A DNA stretch of 64,000 nt from Janibacter cremeus (GCF_013409205.1 NZ_JACCAE010000001.1:744001-808000), one strand, 5' to 3'. Counted from the stretch's first letter, positions 26,145-34,795 are shown. A program made the numbers and translations. The notes: a model not told the origin generated them from the sequence alone.

Positions 26145-27611
26145 ATGGCCACGGTCCACGACGCCACGCTCTCCCCCGGCAAGGTCGAGCTCGTCGCGGG
26201 GTGGATCGGCGCGCAACGCTGGTACACCGGCACCGGTCGGCCCCGGTTGCGCGCTCTCGACTCGTGGCGACTCGACGATCCCGCGGGCGAGGTCGGCATC
26301 GAGACGCTCGTCCTGCTCGACGAGGTCGACTCGGTCGTCTACCAGGTACCGCTGACCTACCGGGGTGCGCCGCTGGAAGGGGGCGGCGCCGCCCTCGTCG
26401 GCGAGATGGACCACTCGGTGCTGGGCCGGCGGTGGGTCTACGACGCCCCGCACGACCCGGTCTACGTCGAGCAACTCCTCGCGCTGGCCCGGGGGCGTGC
26501 CGCCGCGCAGCACGGGTCCGTGTCGGACACCCCCGAGCCGGATGTGCGCGGGGTGCCGCACCCGACCTGGCCCAATGACCCCGTCGTGCGCTCCAGCCGG
26601 GTCCACGGCGGTGAGCAGTCCAACACCTCGGTCGTCGTCGATGCCACGCCCAGCCCGGTGGTGGTCAAGATCTTCCGCACCCTCGCCGCGGGAGACAACC
26701 CCGACATCACCCTCCAGGAGGCGCTGGCACAGGCCCAGTCCCCCTTCGTCCCGGCCAGCATCGGCCACGTGGAAGGCGCCTGGACGCGCCCCGACGGCGA
26801 GCAGCGGGATCACGGCCAGATCGCCTTCGTGCAGGAGTACCTCGCGGACTCGACCGACGCCTGGCAGGTCGGTCTGGAGCAGGCGGCGGGCGGCACCCCC
26901 CTTCGAGGCGCCCACGCGGTGCGTGGGACCCACTCCGTCGCACCTCAGGACATCGCCTTCGCCGATCGTGCGCGCGAGCTCGGCCGGGTGACCGCGCAGG
27001 TCCACTCGACCCTCGCCAGGGTGCTGCCCACCCGGACCGCGGACGCCGCGGCGGTGAGCGAGCACGTGGGCCGGATGCGTCGTCGTGCCGGCATCGCACT
27101 CGGTGAGGTCCCCGCACTGGCCGCCCACGAGGGGCAGATCAATCGTCTGCTCAGGGCTGCCGAGAAGGCGGATTGGCCTGTGCTGCAACGCATCCATGGC
27201 GACCTGCACCTCGGTCAGGTCCTCGACTCGCCCCGGCGCGGCTGGGTGCTCATCGACTTCGAGGGCGAGCCGCTGCGCCCCCTGGCCGAGCGCAATGCCC
27301 TGGACTCCCCCCTTCGCGATGTCGCCGGACTGCTGCGCTCGCTCGACTACGTCGCCGGGACGCTGACGCGCCCCGGTGCCCGGACCGCCCCGGGCGTCGA
27401 CGTGCGTCAGTGGTGCACCCGGGCCCAAGAGGCCTTCCTCGACGGCTACGGGGAGATCGACACCGACCCGCGCGAGCGCGAGACCCTGCTCACCGCCTTC
27501 GTCCTCGACAAGGCCCTCTACGAGGTCATCTACGAGGCACGCAACCGCCCCTCGTGGCTGCCCCTGCCGCTCGAGGCGATCGACCGGCTGCTGAAGGAGG
27601 CACACCCGTGA
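26145..27611 (+). CDS. pep2: Maltokinase (trehalose/GlgE pathway)
   Basis: The 488-residue protein matches Pep2/Mak, which phosphorylates maltose at C1 with ATP to give the GlgE donor maltose-1-phosphate. It has the N-terminal Mak cap domain (GAQRWYTGTGR) and an aminoglycoside-kinase-like fold with RIHGDLHLGQVL (catalytic loop near residue 352) and LIDFEGEPLRPL (metal-binding loop near 371). Residues about 251-273 (PLRGAHAVRGTHSVAPQDIA) are encoded by the same 68-base repeat that is inside glgX, but in another frame. The stop overlaps the glgB GTG by four bases. treS, often its neighbour or fusion partner, is absent from the cluster. Confidence 0.93.
   Translation: MATVHDATLSPGKVELVAGWIGAQRWYTGTGRPRLRALDSWRLDDPAGEVGIETLVLLDEVDSVVYQVPLTYRGAPLEGGGAALVGEMDHSVLGRRWVYDAPHDPVYVEQLLALARGRAAAQHGSVSDTPEPDVRGVPHPTWPNDPVVRSSRVHGGEQSNTSVVVDATPSPVVVKIFRTLAAGDNPDITLQEALAQAQSPFVPASIGHVEGAWTRPDGEQRDHGQIAFVQEYLADSTDAWQVGLEQAAGGTPLRGAHAVRGTHSVAPQDIAFADRARELGRVTAQVHSTLARVLPTRTADAAAVSEHVGRMRRRAGIALGEVPALAAHEGQINRLLRAAEKADWPVLQRIHGDLHLGQVLDSPRRGWVLIDFEGEPLRPLAERNALDSPLRDVAGLLRSLDYVAGTLTRPGARTAPGVDVRQWCTRAQEAFLDGYGEIDTDPRERETLLTAFVLDKALYEVIYEARNRPSWLPLPLEAIDRLLKEAHP
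26896..26963 (+). repeat. Dispersed repeat element inside pep2
   Basis: Sixty-six of 68 bases match 17735-17802 in glgX; the differences are at 26920 and 26935. It starts at codon position 2 here, so the peptide (LRGAHAVRGTHSVAPQD) is unrelated to the one in GlgX. Confidence 0.9.
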
Positions 27612-29803
27612 CACCGATCCCCGACTCCGCCCTGCCCGGCGCCCTCTGGGCCGTCGCGCACGGCCGAAGCACCCAACCGCACGACGTGCTCGGCCAACAC
27701 CTCCAGGAGGGCGGACTGCAGGTGCGGGTGCGCCGGCCGCTGGCGAGGCGCGTGCGGGTGCGCTTCGAGGACGACGTCGTCCTCGACCTGGCCCACGAGC
27801 AGGACGGGATCTTCTCCGGGGTGCGCACCGGCGCGACCCGGGCGATGGACTACCGCGTCCTGGTGACCTGGGCGGACGGGGTCGAGCACGTCCAGGATGA
27901 TCCGTACCGCTTCGTGCCGACGCTCGGCGAGATGGACCTGCACCTGATCAACGAGGGCCGCCACGAGCAGCTGTGGAGCGTGCTCGGTGCCCACGTGCGC
28001 GAGTACGAGGGGCCGCTCGGCGCGGTGACCGGCGTCTCCTTCGCCGTGTGGGCACCGCGGGCCAAGGCCGTGCACGTCATCGGTGACTTCAACGGCTGGG
28101 ACGAGTTGGCGCACCCGATGCGCACGCTCGGGCAGTCCGGGGTCTGGGAGCTCTTCGTGCCCGACGTCGGCGCCGGGACGGTCTACAAGTTCGCCGTGCG
28201 CGGGGCCGACGACGTGCTGCGGCACAAGGCCGACCCGATGGCCCGCCTCGCGGAGACCGCGCCCGCCACCGGCTCGGTGGTGACCTGCTCGACCTACGAG
28301 TGGGGCGACCACGCCTGGCTCACCGCACGGGCCGACCGCGACCCGCAGGCGGGACGAATGAGTGTCTACGAGGTGCACCTGGGATCGTGGCGCCCCGGGC
28401 TGACCTACCGCGAGCTGGCCATCGAGCTGGTCGACTACGTGCGCGAGCAGGGCTTCACCCACGTCGAGCTGATGCCGGTGATGGACCACCCCTACCCGCC
28501 GTCGTGGGGCTACCACGTGACCAGCTACTTCGCGCCGAACTCCCGCTTCGGCTCCCCCGACGACTTCCGCCACCTCGTCGATGCCCTGCACGGCGCCGAC
28601 ATCGGGGTGGTCCTCGACTGGGTGCCCGGCCACTTCGCGACCGACGAGTGGGCGTTGGTGCGCTTCGATGGCCTGCCGCTGTACGAGCACCCGGACCCGC
28701 GGCGTGGGTGGCAGCCGGACTGGGGCAGCTACGTCTTCGACTTCGGGCGACCGGAGGTGCGCAACTTCCTCGTCGCCAACGCGCTGTACTGGCTCGAGGA
28801 GTTCCACGTCGACGGGCTGCGCGTGGACGGTGTGGCCTCGATGCTCTACCTCGACTACTCGCGCGACGACGGCGAGTGGGTCCCCAACATCCACGGCGGC
28901 CGGGAGAACCTCGAGGCGATCGCCCTCCTGCAGGAGATCAACGCCACCGCCTACCGTCGCTCCCCCGGGATCATCACCGTGGCCGAGGAGTCGACCGCCT
29001 GGCCGGGCGTGACCCGCGCCACGGACGAAGGGGGGCTCGGCTTCGGCCTGAAGTGGAACATGGGGTGGATGAACGACGCCCTGCGCTATCTGGGCGAGGA
29101 CCCGATCAACCGCGCACACCACCACACGCTGCTGACCTTCGCGATGATGTACGCCTACGCGGAGCACTACCTGCTGCCCATCAGCCATGACGAGGTCGTC
29201 CACGGCAAGGGCTCGATGCCGTACAAGATCCCCGGTGGCGAGGCCGACCGCCTCGCGACGCTGCGCGCCTTCTACGCCTACCAGTGGGCCTTCCCGGGCA
29301 AGCACCTGGTCTTCATGGGCACCGAGTTCGCGCAGACGTCGGAGTGGGCCGATGGCCGCTCCCTCGACTGGCACCTGCTGGAGTACCCGGCGCACCGTCG
29401 GGTGCAGGAGCTGGTCCGCGCGCTGAACTCCTTCGCCGCCCGGCACCCCGCCATGTGGGCCCTGGACGACCGGCCGGAGGGCTTCCGCTGGCTGGACGCG
29501 GACGACGCCGCAGGCAACACCGTCTCGTTCGTGCGCTCGGCCGCCGGCACAACTGGCACGGGCGATGTCGGCAATGTCGTCGTCGTCGTCAACTTCGGTG
29601 GTGCCGACCGTGACCTGCGTATCGGCCTCCCCCGCGCAGGGACCTGGCGCATCGACCTCGACACCAGCGGCTTCGACGCGGCCAGCTCCCCGAGCCGGGC
29701 CGGCACCGAGCTCGTGGCACAGGAACGCCCCTGGCAGGACCAGCCGTTCTCAGTCGAGATCTCGATTGCGCGCCTCAGCGCGATCTACCTCGTGCCGGCC
29801 TGA
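27608..29803 (+). CDS. glgB: 1,4-alpha-glucan branching enzyme
   Basis: The 731-residue enzyme introduces alpha-1,6 branches into glucans. It has the N-terminal N1 and CBM48 domains (FAVWAPRAKAVHVIGDFNGW) and a GH13 barrel with DGLRVDGVASMLYLDYSR (Asp near residue 405), TVAEESTAWPGV (Glu near 459) and LPISHDEVVHGKGSM (Asp near 528). Length is that of the long actinobacterial GlgB form. It starts with GTG at 27608, overlapping the pep2 stop, and closes the operon. It converges on the ybbN-like gene across 40 bases containing a short hairpin. Confidence 0.96.
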   Translation: MTPIPDSALPGALWAVAHGRSTQPHDVLGQHLQEGGLQVRVRRPLARRVRVRFEDDVVLDLAHEQDGIFSGVRTGATRAMDYRVLVTWADGVEHVQDDPYRFVPTLGEMDLHLINEGRHEQLWSVLGAHVREYEGPLGAVTGVSFAVWAPRAKAVHVIGDFNGWDELAHPMRTLGQSGVWELFVPDVGAGTVYKFAVRGADDVLRHKADPMARLAETAPATGSVVTCSTYEWGDHAWLTARADRDPQAGRMSVYEVHLGSWRPGLTYRELAIELVDYVREQGFTHVELMPVMDHPYPPSWGYHVTSYFAPNSRFGSPDDFRHLVDALHGADIGVVLDWVPGHFATDEWALVRFDGLPLYEHPDPRRGWQPDWGSYVFDFGRPEVRNFLVANALYWLEEFHVDGLRVDGVASMLYLDYSRDDGEWVPNIHGGRENLEAIALLQEINATAYRRSPGIITVAEESTAWPGVTRATDEGGLGFGLKWNMGWMNDALRYLGEDPINRAHHHTLLTFAMMYAYAEHYLLPISHDEVVHGKGSMPYKIPGGEADRLATLRAFYAYQWAFPGKHLVFMGTEFAQTSEWADGRSLDWHLLEYPAHRRVQELVRALNSFAARHPAMWALDDRPEGFRWLDADDAAGNTVSFVRSAAGTTGTGDVGNVVVVVNFGGADRDLRIGLPRAGTWRIDLDTSGFDAASSPSRAGTELVAQERPWQDQPFSVEISIARLSAIYLVPA

Positions 29804-29810
29804 CACTCGC

Positions 29811-29831
29811 CCCGAGATTATGGCTCTCGGG
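29811..29831. terminator. Short hairpin between glgB and the YbbN-like gene
   Basis: CCCGAGA and TCTCGGG pair around TTATGGC in the 40-base gap between convergent genes. The stem is only seven bases, so the strength is doubtful. Confidence 0.4.
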
Positions 29832-29843
29832 ACCCGTGCCCCC

Positions 29844-30806
29844 TCAGAACAACGCGCTCATCAGGGTCGTGCGCCCCTTGCGCACCCGCTCGTCCTGGTT
29901 GCCGACGACGGCGAAGAGGTCGAGCAGGTGGTTCTTCACCCGGTCGCGCTCCTCGCCCGCAGTGACGCGCACGAGGTCGATGAGTCGGATGAAGGCGTCC
30001 TCGACGTGCCCACCGAGGACGTCCATGTCGGCGACGACGAGGGCTGCGTCGATGTCCTTCGGGTCCTGCGCGGCGGCTGCCCGGGCCGCCTGGAGGTCCA
30101 CGCCACGAGTGCGCTTCATCAGGGCGACCTGGGCGAGGCCGAGCTCGGCGTCGGTGTCCTTGGGGTTCTCCGCGAGGGCCTTCTCGTAGGCAGCCGTCGC
30201 AGCATCGAGGTCGTCGCGCTCGATGGCCTCGAAGGCCTGAAGGTGCAGCGGCGGCAGTTCCTCCTCACCCCCCTCGGGCGCGGCATCACCGACGTCGATC
30301 CGTCCGGTCACCCCTTGCTGGACGGCGAGCTGGAGCAGCTGGTCGACGACCTGGCGGAACTGCTCCTTGTCGACGAGACCGCTGAAGAGCTGGACCGGCT
30401 GCCCGGAGACCAGACCGAGTGCGAGCGGGACCTCCTGCGCCTGGAGCGCCTGGGCGACCCCGGGGCTGCTGACGAGGTCGATCGCCACGACCTGCAGCCG
30501 CCCCTCGAGGGAACCCGCGATGTCCACGGCGTCGTCGACGAGGGTCCGGCTCTGGGGGTGCTGCGAGGACCAGATGATCGCCAGGGCAGGCACGACGGCG
30601 GTGCGGGAGACCACCTGGTTGAAGGAGGCGTCGTCGGCCTCGATGAGCAGACCGTCGGGGCTGCCACCAGGGGCGGGGGCACCACCGCCGGCCTGGGCGG
30701 GCGGTGCGGCAGGCGCACCCGCAGCGGGTGCGGCGTTGGGCTGGGCTGGGCCGCCGAGGCCGGAGAGGTCGACGGCTCCACGGAGGGTGTGGGTCGGGTC
30801 GGTCAT
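29844..30806 (-). CDS. YbbN-like thioredoxin/TPR co-chaperone
   Basis: The 320-residue protein has an Ala/Pro/Gly-rich N-terminus, a thioredoxin-like domain (about residues 50-165) and a TPR-type C-terminal half (LQAFEAIERDDLDAATAAYE, NPKDTDAELGLAQVALMKR). This is the CnoX/YbbN layout. The redox site is missing: the position of WCGPC reads WSSQHPQS, so it cannot act as a disulfide reductase and more likely holds or delivers clients to chaperones. Actinobacterial members commonly lack the CXXC. The ATG at 30806 is used. It does not form an obvious operon. Confidence 0.85.
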   Translation of the reverse strand: MTDPTHTLRGAVDLSGLGGPAQPNAAPAAGAPAAPPAQAGGGAPAPGGSPDGLLIEADDASFNQVVSRTAVVPALAIIWSSQHPQSRTLVDDAVDIAGSLEGRLQVVAIDLVSSPGVAQALQAQEVPLALGLVSGQPVQLFSGLVDKEQFRQVVDQLLQLAVQQGVTGRIDVGDAAPEGGEEELPPLHLQAFEAIERDDLDAATAAYEKALAENPKDTDAELGLAQVALMKRTRGVDLQAARAAAAQDPKDIDAALVVADMDVLGGHVEDAFIRLIDLVRVTAGEERDRVKNHLLDLFAVVGNQDERVRKGRTTLMSALF

Positions 30807-30854
30807 GCCCCCATCATTCCCCACGGGTGCGTCCTGGGATCAAGCCGGGGAGGT

Positions 30855-31835
30855 CTACTCGCCCTTCGCCGACTCCAGCACGTCGCTGACGCCGACGACG
30901 GTGGCATCCCCCGTCGCCGGAGTGACCATCGCGAGGGTCTCGGCGTGCTCGATGGACAGCTTCTTCTTGACCTTGTTCGCGTCGAGGACGCGACGGATCG
31001 CTTTGTCCTGGATCTTGAGCACCTTGAGCTTCTTGCTCGCGGTGATCGTGTCCGTGCGCGTCATCGGGACGAAACTCAGGTGCCCACCGGCGGCGAGCTC
31101 GAAGCTGACGGAGTCCGCGTCGACGGTCGACTGCTTCTGACGGTACTTGCCCAGATCGCCGAGGTCCTTGTCCTTGGCCTTGGCGTTCTTCTTCAGCGCC
31201 GTGGAGAACGCGTCGTCGAAGGAGACACCCTCCGGCGCCTTCTTCGGCGGCTTGTACGACACACCCGTGGCCCAGCCCTCTACCGCTGCGGTCACGTCCT
31301 TGTCCGGCTTCTTGCCGATGGTCACCGCAGAGCCCTCGGTGACGGGCGCCAGGGCGGGGACACTGGCACCGGCCGCCATCGGCACGTCGGCGAAGAGGCG
31401 GTACGGCTGGTCGGCGGCCTTCGCGACGAAGACGTGGAGGAACTGGGTGCCCTCGTCCAGCGAGGTCGCGAGCACGGCGCGGGGCCAGTCGGTGCCGCGG
31501 CTGACACCCAGCACCTGGAGGTCCTCGGGCGTGCCTCCGGTATGGTTCTGCTCGTCCTTGCTCTTGGCCGCGGCGTCGAGCGCACGCAGAGCGGGCCCGG
31601 AGTAGACCGCCGTACGCTCCTCCTGCGATGCCTTGCCGCCTTCCTTGCGGATCGCGGCTGCGTCCTCGAGCACGCGGGCGGCGACATCACTCGCGCTCTG
31701 CTGGGAGATCGATCCGCCGTCGGAGCTCTCGGCCGGGGCGGCGTGCATGCCGACGATGGCAGGACCGGCGCCGCATCCGGCGAGCGCGAGCGGCAGGGCC
31801 ACGACGGTGGCGACGAAGGGGGTGCGCCGGCTCAT
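30855..31835 (-). CDS. Putative lipoprotein of unknown function
   Basis: The 326-residue protein begins with a signal peptide ending ALPLALAGC, a lipobox with Cys near residue 21, and is otherwise soluble, rich in Lys, Asp and Ala. Segments such as FLHVFVAKAADQPYRLFADV and HLSFVPMTRTDTI suggest two similar alpha/beta halves, as in other actinobacterial lipoproteins of unknown role. I do not recognise the family. Its ATG overlaps the stop of the membrane-protein gene at 31832 by four bases, so the two products probably act together at the outer face of the membrane. Confidence 0.75.
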   Translation of the reverse strand: MSRRTPFVATVVALPLALAGCGAGPAIVGMHAAPAESSDGGSISQQSASDVAARVLEDAAAIRKEGGKASQEERTAVYSGPALRALDAAAKSKDEQNHTGGTPEDLQVLGVSRGTDWPRAVLATSLDEGTQFLHVFVAKAADQPYRLFADVPMAAGASVPALAPVTEGSAVTIGKKPDKDVTAAVEGWATGVSYKPPKKAPEGVSFDDAFSTALKKNAKAKDKDLGDLGKYRQKQSTVDADSVSFELAAGGHLSFVPMTRTDTITASKKLKVLKIQDKAIRRVLDANKVKKKLSIEHAETLAMVTPATGDATVVGVSDVLESAKGE

Positions 31836-32473
31836 GCTCCGACCTCCTCGTGGGTGGGGGCGGCCGGTCGGCCACGACGGGCGCGCAGCATGCGGGGACC
31901 GAGGGCCAGCGCGAGGCCCAGGAGCAGCAGGACGACCCCGACGACGAGCACGACGATCGCGATCGTGCTCCATCGTTCGTCGCTGACCCGGTACTCGACC
32001 TGCTGGACCTGCTCACCATCGGCTGCGGTGATCACGAGCGTCTGGGGGGCGTCATCCTGCTCGATCGTCGTGCTCACCGTCCCGTCCTCGCTCGTGGAGG
32101 ACTGCCAGATGTCGAGGCCGCGCACGTCCATCGCGTCCCCCTCGCCGACGTCGGTGGAGGTCAGGGCCCACTCGGAGACGTCGACGCCGGTCACCTCGAC
32201 CCGGGGACCGTCACCCAGGAGCGCCTCGACGTCGGAGGGGCGGGCGGTCCCGGCCCACACGCTGCCCTTGCCGGTCGCGGTGACCTCGATCGGGGAGTCG
32301 AGGCGGTTGAGGACGTCGGGGGCGAGGACGACGACGCGTTGGTCCGGCGCGGCGGTGAAGGTCGCGGTGCCGGAGGTCCCCAGGGAACTGAGGAACCAAC
32401 CACCGACGATGACACCGACGAGCCCGAGCAGGGCCACGATCGTCCCGGCGATGCGCAGGATGAGCGCACTCAT
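31832..32473 (-). CDS. Two-helix envelope protein of unknown function
   Basis: The 213-residue protein has a membrane helix near each end (residues about 5-27 and 170-193) with an extracytoplasmic region of about 140 residues between them, starting TATFTAAPDQRVVVLAPDVL. The C-terminus is cytoplasmic, short and Arg/Pro-rich. I do not recognise a named domain. The ATG at 32473 is preceded by CGAAAGCAGCGAC, a weak site; it overlaps the lipoprotein gene by four bases. Together the pair looks like an envelope module, but nothing in the sequence names a substrate. Confidence 0.72.
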   Translation of the reverse strand: MSALILRIAGTIVALLGLVGVIVGGWFLSSLGTSGTATFTAAPDQRVVVLAPDVLNRLDSPIEVTATGKGSVWAGTARPSDVEALLGDGPRVEVTGVDVSEWALTSTDVGEGDAMDVRGLDIWQSSTSEDGTVSTTIEQDDAPQTLVITAADGEQVQQVEYRVSDERWSTIAIVVLVVGVVLLLLGLALALGPRMLRARRGRPAAPTHEEVGA

Positions 32474-32562
32474 GTCGCTGCTTTCGTCTGGAGGGTCAGG
32501 AGGGCCCGCCACACGCGGCGGACGATCCACGATGACAAAGTTTCCGCAAGGTCACAAATTGG

Positions 32563-32874
32563 TCACGGCGTTCCCGGGTCGTCGAGGAGGCCTTGGACCC
32601 GGTCGACCTTGGCGGTGAGCTGGCCGATGCGACCGGAGCGGATGTCGGCCTTCATCACCAGCGAGACACGGTCCCCGTACGGCTCCATGGCATCGACGCA
32701 CCGTTTGATCACGGCCATGACCTCGTCCCACTCCCCCTCGATCGTCGTGAACATCGACCCGAGGTCGTGGGGCAGGCCACTGTCGCGGACGACCTGCAGT
32801 GCGGCCGCGACCGCGGGAGCGTAGGAGCCGTCCTCACCGGGGCCGGCGGGGGCGATGGAGAAGGCGAGCAGCAC
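32563..32874 (-). CDS. Thiamine-binding (MTH1187/YkoF-type) protein
   Basis: The 103-residue protein is a ferredoxin-like fold of the thiamine-binding/MTH1187 family: LLAFSIAPAGPGEDGSYAPA at the start and LGSMFTTIEGEWDEVMAVIK in the centre. Members bind thiamine or related pyrimidines and form tetramers; they are not enzymes. The start is a GTG at 32874 with a good AGGAGG six bases upstream. It sits immediately downstream of the kinase tail on the same strand, so the two may be in one transcript, but I see no functional link. Confidence 0.8.
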   Translation of the reverse strand: MLLAFSIAPAGPGEDGSYAPAVAAALQVVRDSGLPHDLGSMFTTIEGEWDEVMAVIKRCVDAMEPYGDRVSLVMKADIRSGRIGQLTAKVDRVQGLLDDPGTP

Positions 32875-32897
32875 GGGGTCCTCCTGGTGTCGTGGTG

Positions 32898-33092
32898 TCA
32901 GTCGCTGGCGTCGATCTTCAGGTCGCCGTCGACGCGAGTGAGCAAGTATGTGTGGTCCTCGGTCACGGGGTCACCCTCCAGGGGCTGGAGGGCGAGGGCG
33001 ACGACGATGGTGCCCTCGCCGGGATCGACGGAGATGTCGCTGGGGGTGGCCGACCCGATCCCGCCCCAGAACTCGTCGTGGCCGGCGGGGCC
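32898..33092 (-). pseudogene. Out-of-frame C-terminal sensor segment of the kinase
   Basis: This segment, from about 33092 to a stop at 32898, has strong coding character: nearly every codon ends in G or C, and it reads FWGGIGSATPSDISVDPGEG, ALALQPLEGDPVTEDHTYLL, and ends LKIDASD. No start codon of its own fits. It continues the kinase after a shift of reading frame near 33079-33093 and most likely is the end of the extracellular domain. Either the genome or the assembly has a one-base change there. Confidence 0.7.
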
Positions 33093-34150
33093 TGCGTCTG
33101 CTCGGGCGCTGCTGCGCCCGAGGTGTCCCCGGCCCCACCGCCCCGGGTGCCGAGGACGATCGCTCCGGCGATGACCGCCCCCGCGATGATGCCGAGCAGC
33201 AGCCACAGCAGAAGGGTGCCGACCCCCTTCGTCCTGCCGGGGGTGGGTGCTGTGCCGTCCGCGGCGGGAGGGGAAACGGTGCGCGGGCCCGACTGCGGCG
33301 CAGCGGCTGTCATCCGCGGGGTCGCGGGCACGTCCGCACCACCGGCGGCGATGCTCTCCAGGCGCCGCAGGACCTGGCGCATGGTGCCTCGACGCGCGGG
33401 ATCACGGGCGAGCATGTCAGCGAGGACGGGCTCGAGCGGGCCGGCGCGCTCAGGACGGCGCGGTGCCTGGGAGGCGATGTTCTGCAGGGTGGCGAGCGCG
33501 GTGTCCTGGTTCTCGTGGGCGTCCTGCCCCTCCACCGCGAAGTAGATGGTCGCACCGAGCGCCCACACGTCCGCGGCCTCTCGATGGGCCCCGCCGACCG
33601 CGACCTCGGGAGCCATGTAGTTGGGGGTGCCGGTGACCAGACCGCTGCCGGTCGTCTGCTCCTCCGTGCCGGCCCGGGCGATGCCGAAGTCACCGAGCTT
33701 GGGCAGGCCACCGCCGATGAGGACATTGGCGGGCTTGATGTCGCGGTGCACGATCCCCGCTTGGTGCGCGGCGTCGAGGGCTCCGGCCAGCTGCGCGCCC
33801 AGGTCCGCCGCTCCCTTCGCCGTCATCGGACCGCGCTGCCGGATCGCCGTGGCCAGCGTCGGTCCCGCGACGAACTCCATGACCAACCACGGGCTGCCCT
33901 CGTGCTCGACGACGTCGTAGACGGCGACGACGTTGGGGTGGTTGAGCGCTGCGGCAGCACGGGCCTCGCGCATCGCGCGGTGGGTCTCGCCCTCGCTCTC
34001 GCCGGGGAAGGCACCGATCTGCTTGGCGGCGACCGCGCGGCCGAGCACGGTGTCCCGCGCGAGCCACACGACTCCCATGCCGCCGCGTCCGATCGGTCGC
34101 ACGGTCTCGTAGCGACCGCCGATCACGGCGGGGGGATTGTGGGCAGTCAT
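32963..34150 (-). CDS. Serine/threonine protein kinase, C-terminus frameshifted
   Basis: The 395-residue frame holds a PknB-type kinase domain in the cytoplasm (about residues 10-265) with the Gly loop IGRGGMGVVWLARD, catalytic loop IVHRDIKPANVL, DFGIARA and the APE-type segment TPNYMAPEVAV. A single membrane helix follows (LLLWLLLGIIAGAVIAGAIV), after which an extracellular tail begins. From about residue 352 the translation turns into Pro/Ser-rich sequence, while a better coding sequence continues in another frame down to 32898. The kinase itself looks intact. The ATG at 34150 is clear. Ligand and targets are unknown. Confidence 0.85.
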   Translation of the reverse strand: MTAHNPPAVIGGRYETVRPIGRGGMGVVWLARDTVLGRAVAAKQIGAFPGESEGETHRAMREARAAAALNHPNVVAVYDVVEHEGSPWLVMEFVAGPTLATAIRQRGPMTAKGAADLGAQLAGALDAAHQAGIVHRDIKPANVLIGGGLPKLGDFGIARAGTEEQTTGSGLVTGTPNYMAPEVAVGGAHREAADVWALGATIYFAVEGQDAHENQDTALATLQNIASQAPRRPERAGPLEPVLADMLARDPARRGTMRQVLRRLESIAAGGADVPATPRMTAAAPQSGPRTVSPPAADGTAPTPGRTKGVGTLLLWLLLGIIAGAVIAGAIVLGTRGGGAGDTSGAAAPEQTQAPPATTSSGAGSGRPPPATSPSIPARAPSSSPSPSSPWRVTP

Positions 34151-34261
34151 GTCCGCTCCAGCGTAGATGGCCCATGAGGTGAACGGTCACGTGGACCGGT
34201 GGCGCCGCCCAACCCTCGCGGCGCCCTTCCACGATGGGCCCGGGACGCATAGCCTGCTGGC

Positions 34262-34795
34262 ATGACCAGGGGGAGCGAGACCGACGAAGACTTCGAGGAC
34301 CGACCGGAGAGGCCGCCGACGCGGATCCGGGAGTCCTCGCCCATCGATGCCCAGCGGCGGCCGGCCGGTCTGACCCGCGCCCTGGCCGTCTGGAAGGCCG
34401 GCTACCTCAGTGGTGTCCTTGCCCTGGTGACCGCGGCCCTGTGGCGTGACGAGCGCCACGAGGAGCTCACCGCGGTCCTGGGCCCCGACGTGGACAAGGC
34501 CGACGGGGAACAGGCGATCCGACTGCTGATCATCGCCACCTTCGCGGTGCTCGTCGTGTTGCTCGCGCTCACGATCCTCGTGACGACACGACTGCCCCAC
34601 GGTGGCTTACCCACCCGCATCTCGCTGACCGTGCTGGCGCTCCTTCAGGTGATCGCCACGCCCATCGTGGTGCCGGTCCTCACCGCCTGGCAGTGGGAGG
34701 GCTGGGTCACCACGGTCCTGTTCGTCCTGCAAGCCGTGCTCGGCGCCGTCGGCGCCGTCCTCATGTGGCTACCGGGGGCCCGCTGGGAGGACTGA
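34262..34795 (+). CDS. Membrane protein of unknown function
   Basis: The 177-residue protein has a charged N-terminus of about 40 residues and about four membrane helices (LTRALAVWKAGYLSGVLALV, LLIIATFAVLVVLLALTILV and two more). I do not recognise its family; many actinobacteria have short membrane proteins like this beside kinase genes. It diverges from the kinase gene with 111 bases between starts. Its last 35 bases overlap the end of iniC on the opposite strand, so the two genes are convergent and share their 3' ends. Confidence 0.7.
   Translation: MTRGSETDEDFEDRPERPPTRIRESSPIDAQRRPAGLTRALAVWKAGYLSGVLALVTAALWRDERHEELTAVLGPDVDKADGEQAIRLLIIATFAVLVVLLALTILVTTRLPHGGLPTRISLTVLALLQVIATPIVVPVLTAWQWEGWVTTVLFVLQAVLGAVGAVLMWLPGARWED

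Noticed and set aside
27530..29446. Minus-strand 638-residue open frame
   Set aside because: Antisense of glgB in high-GC DNA, with no recognisable domain.
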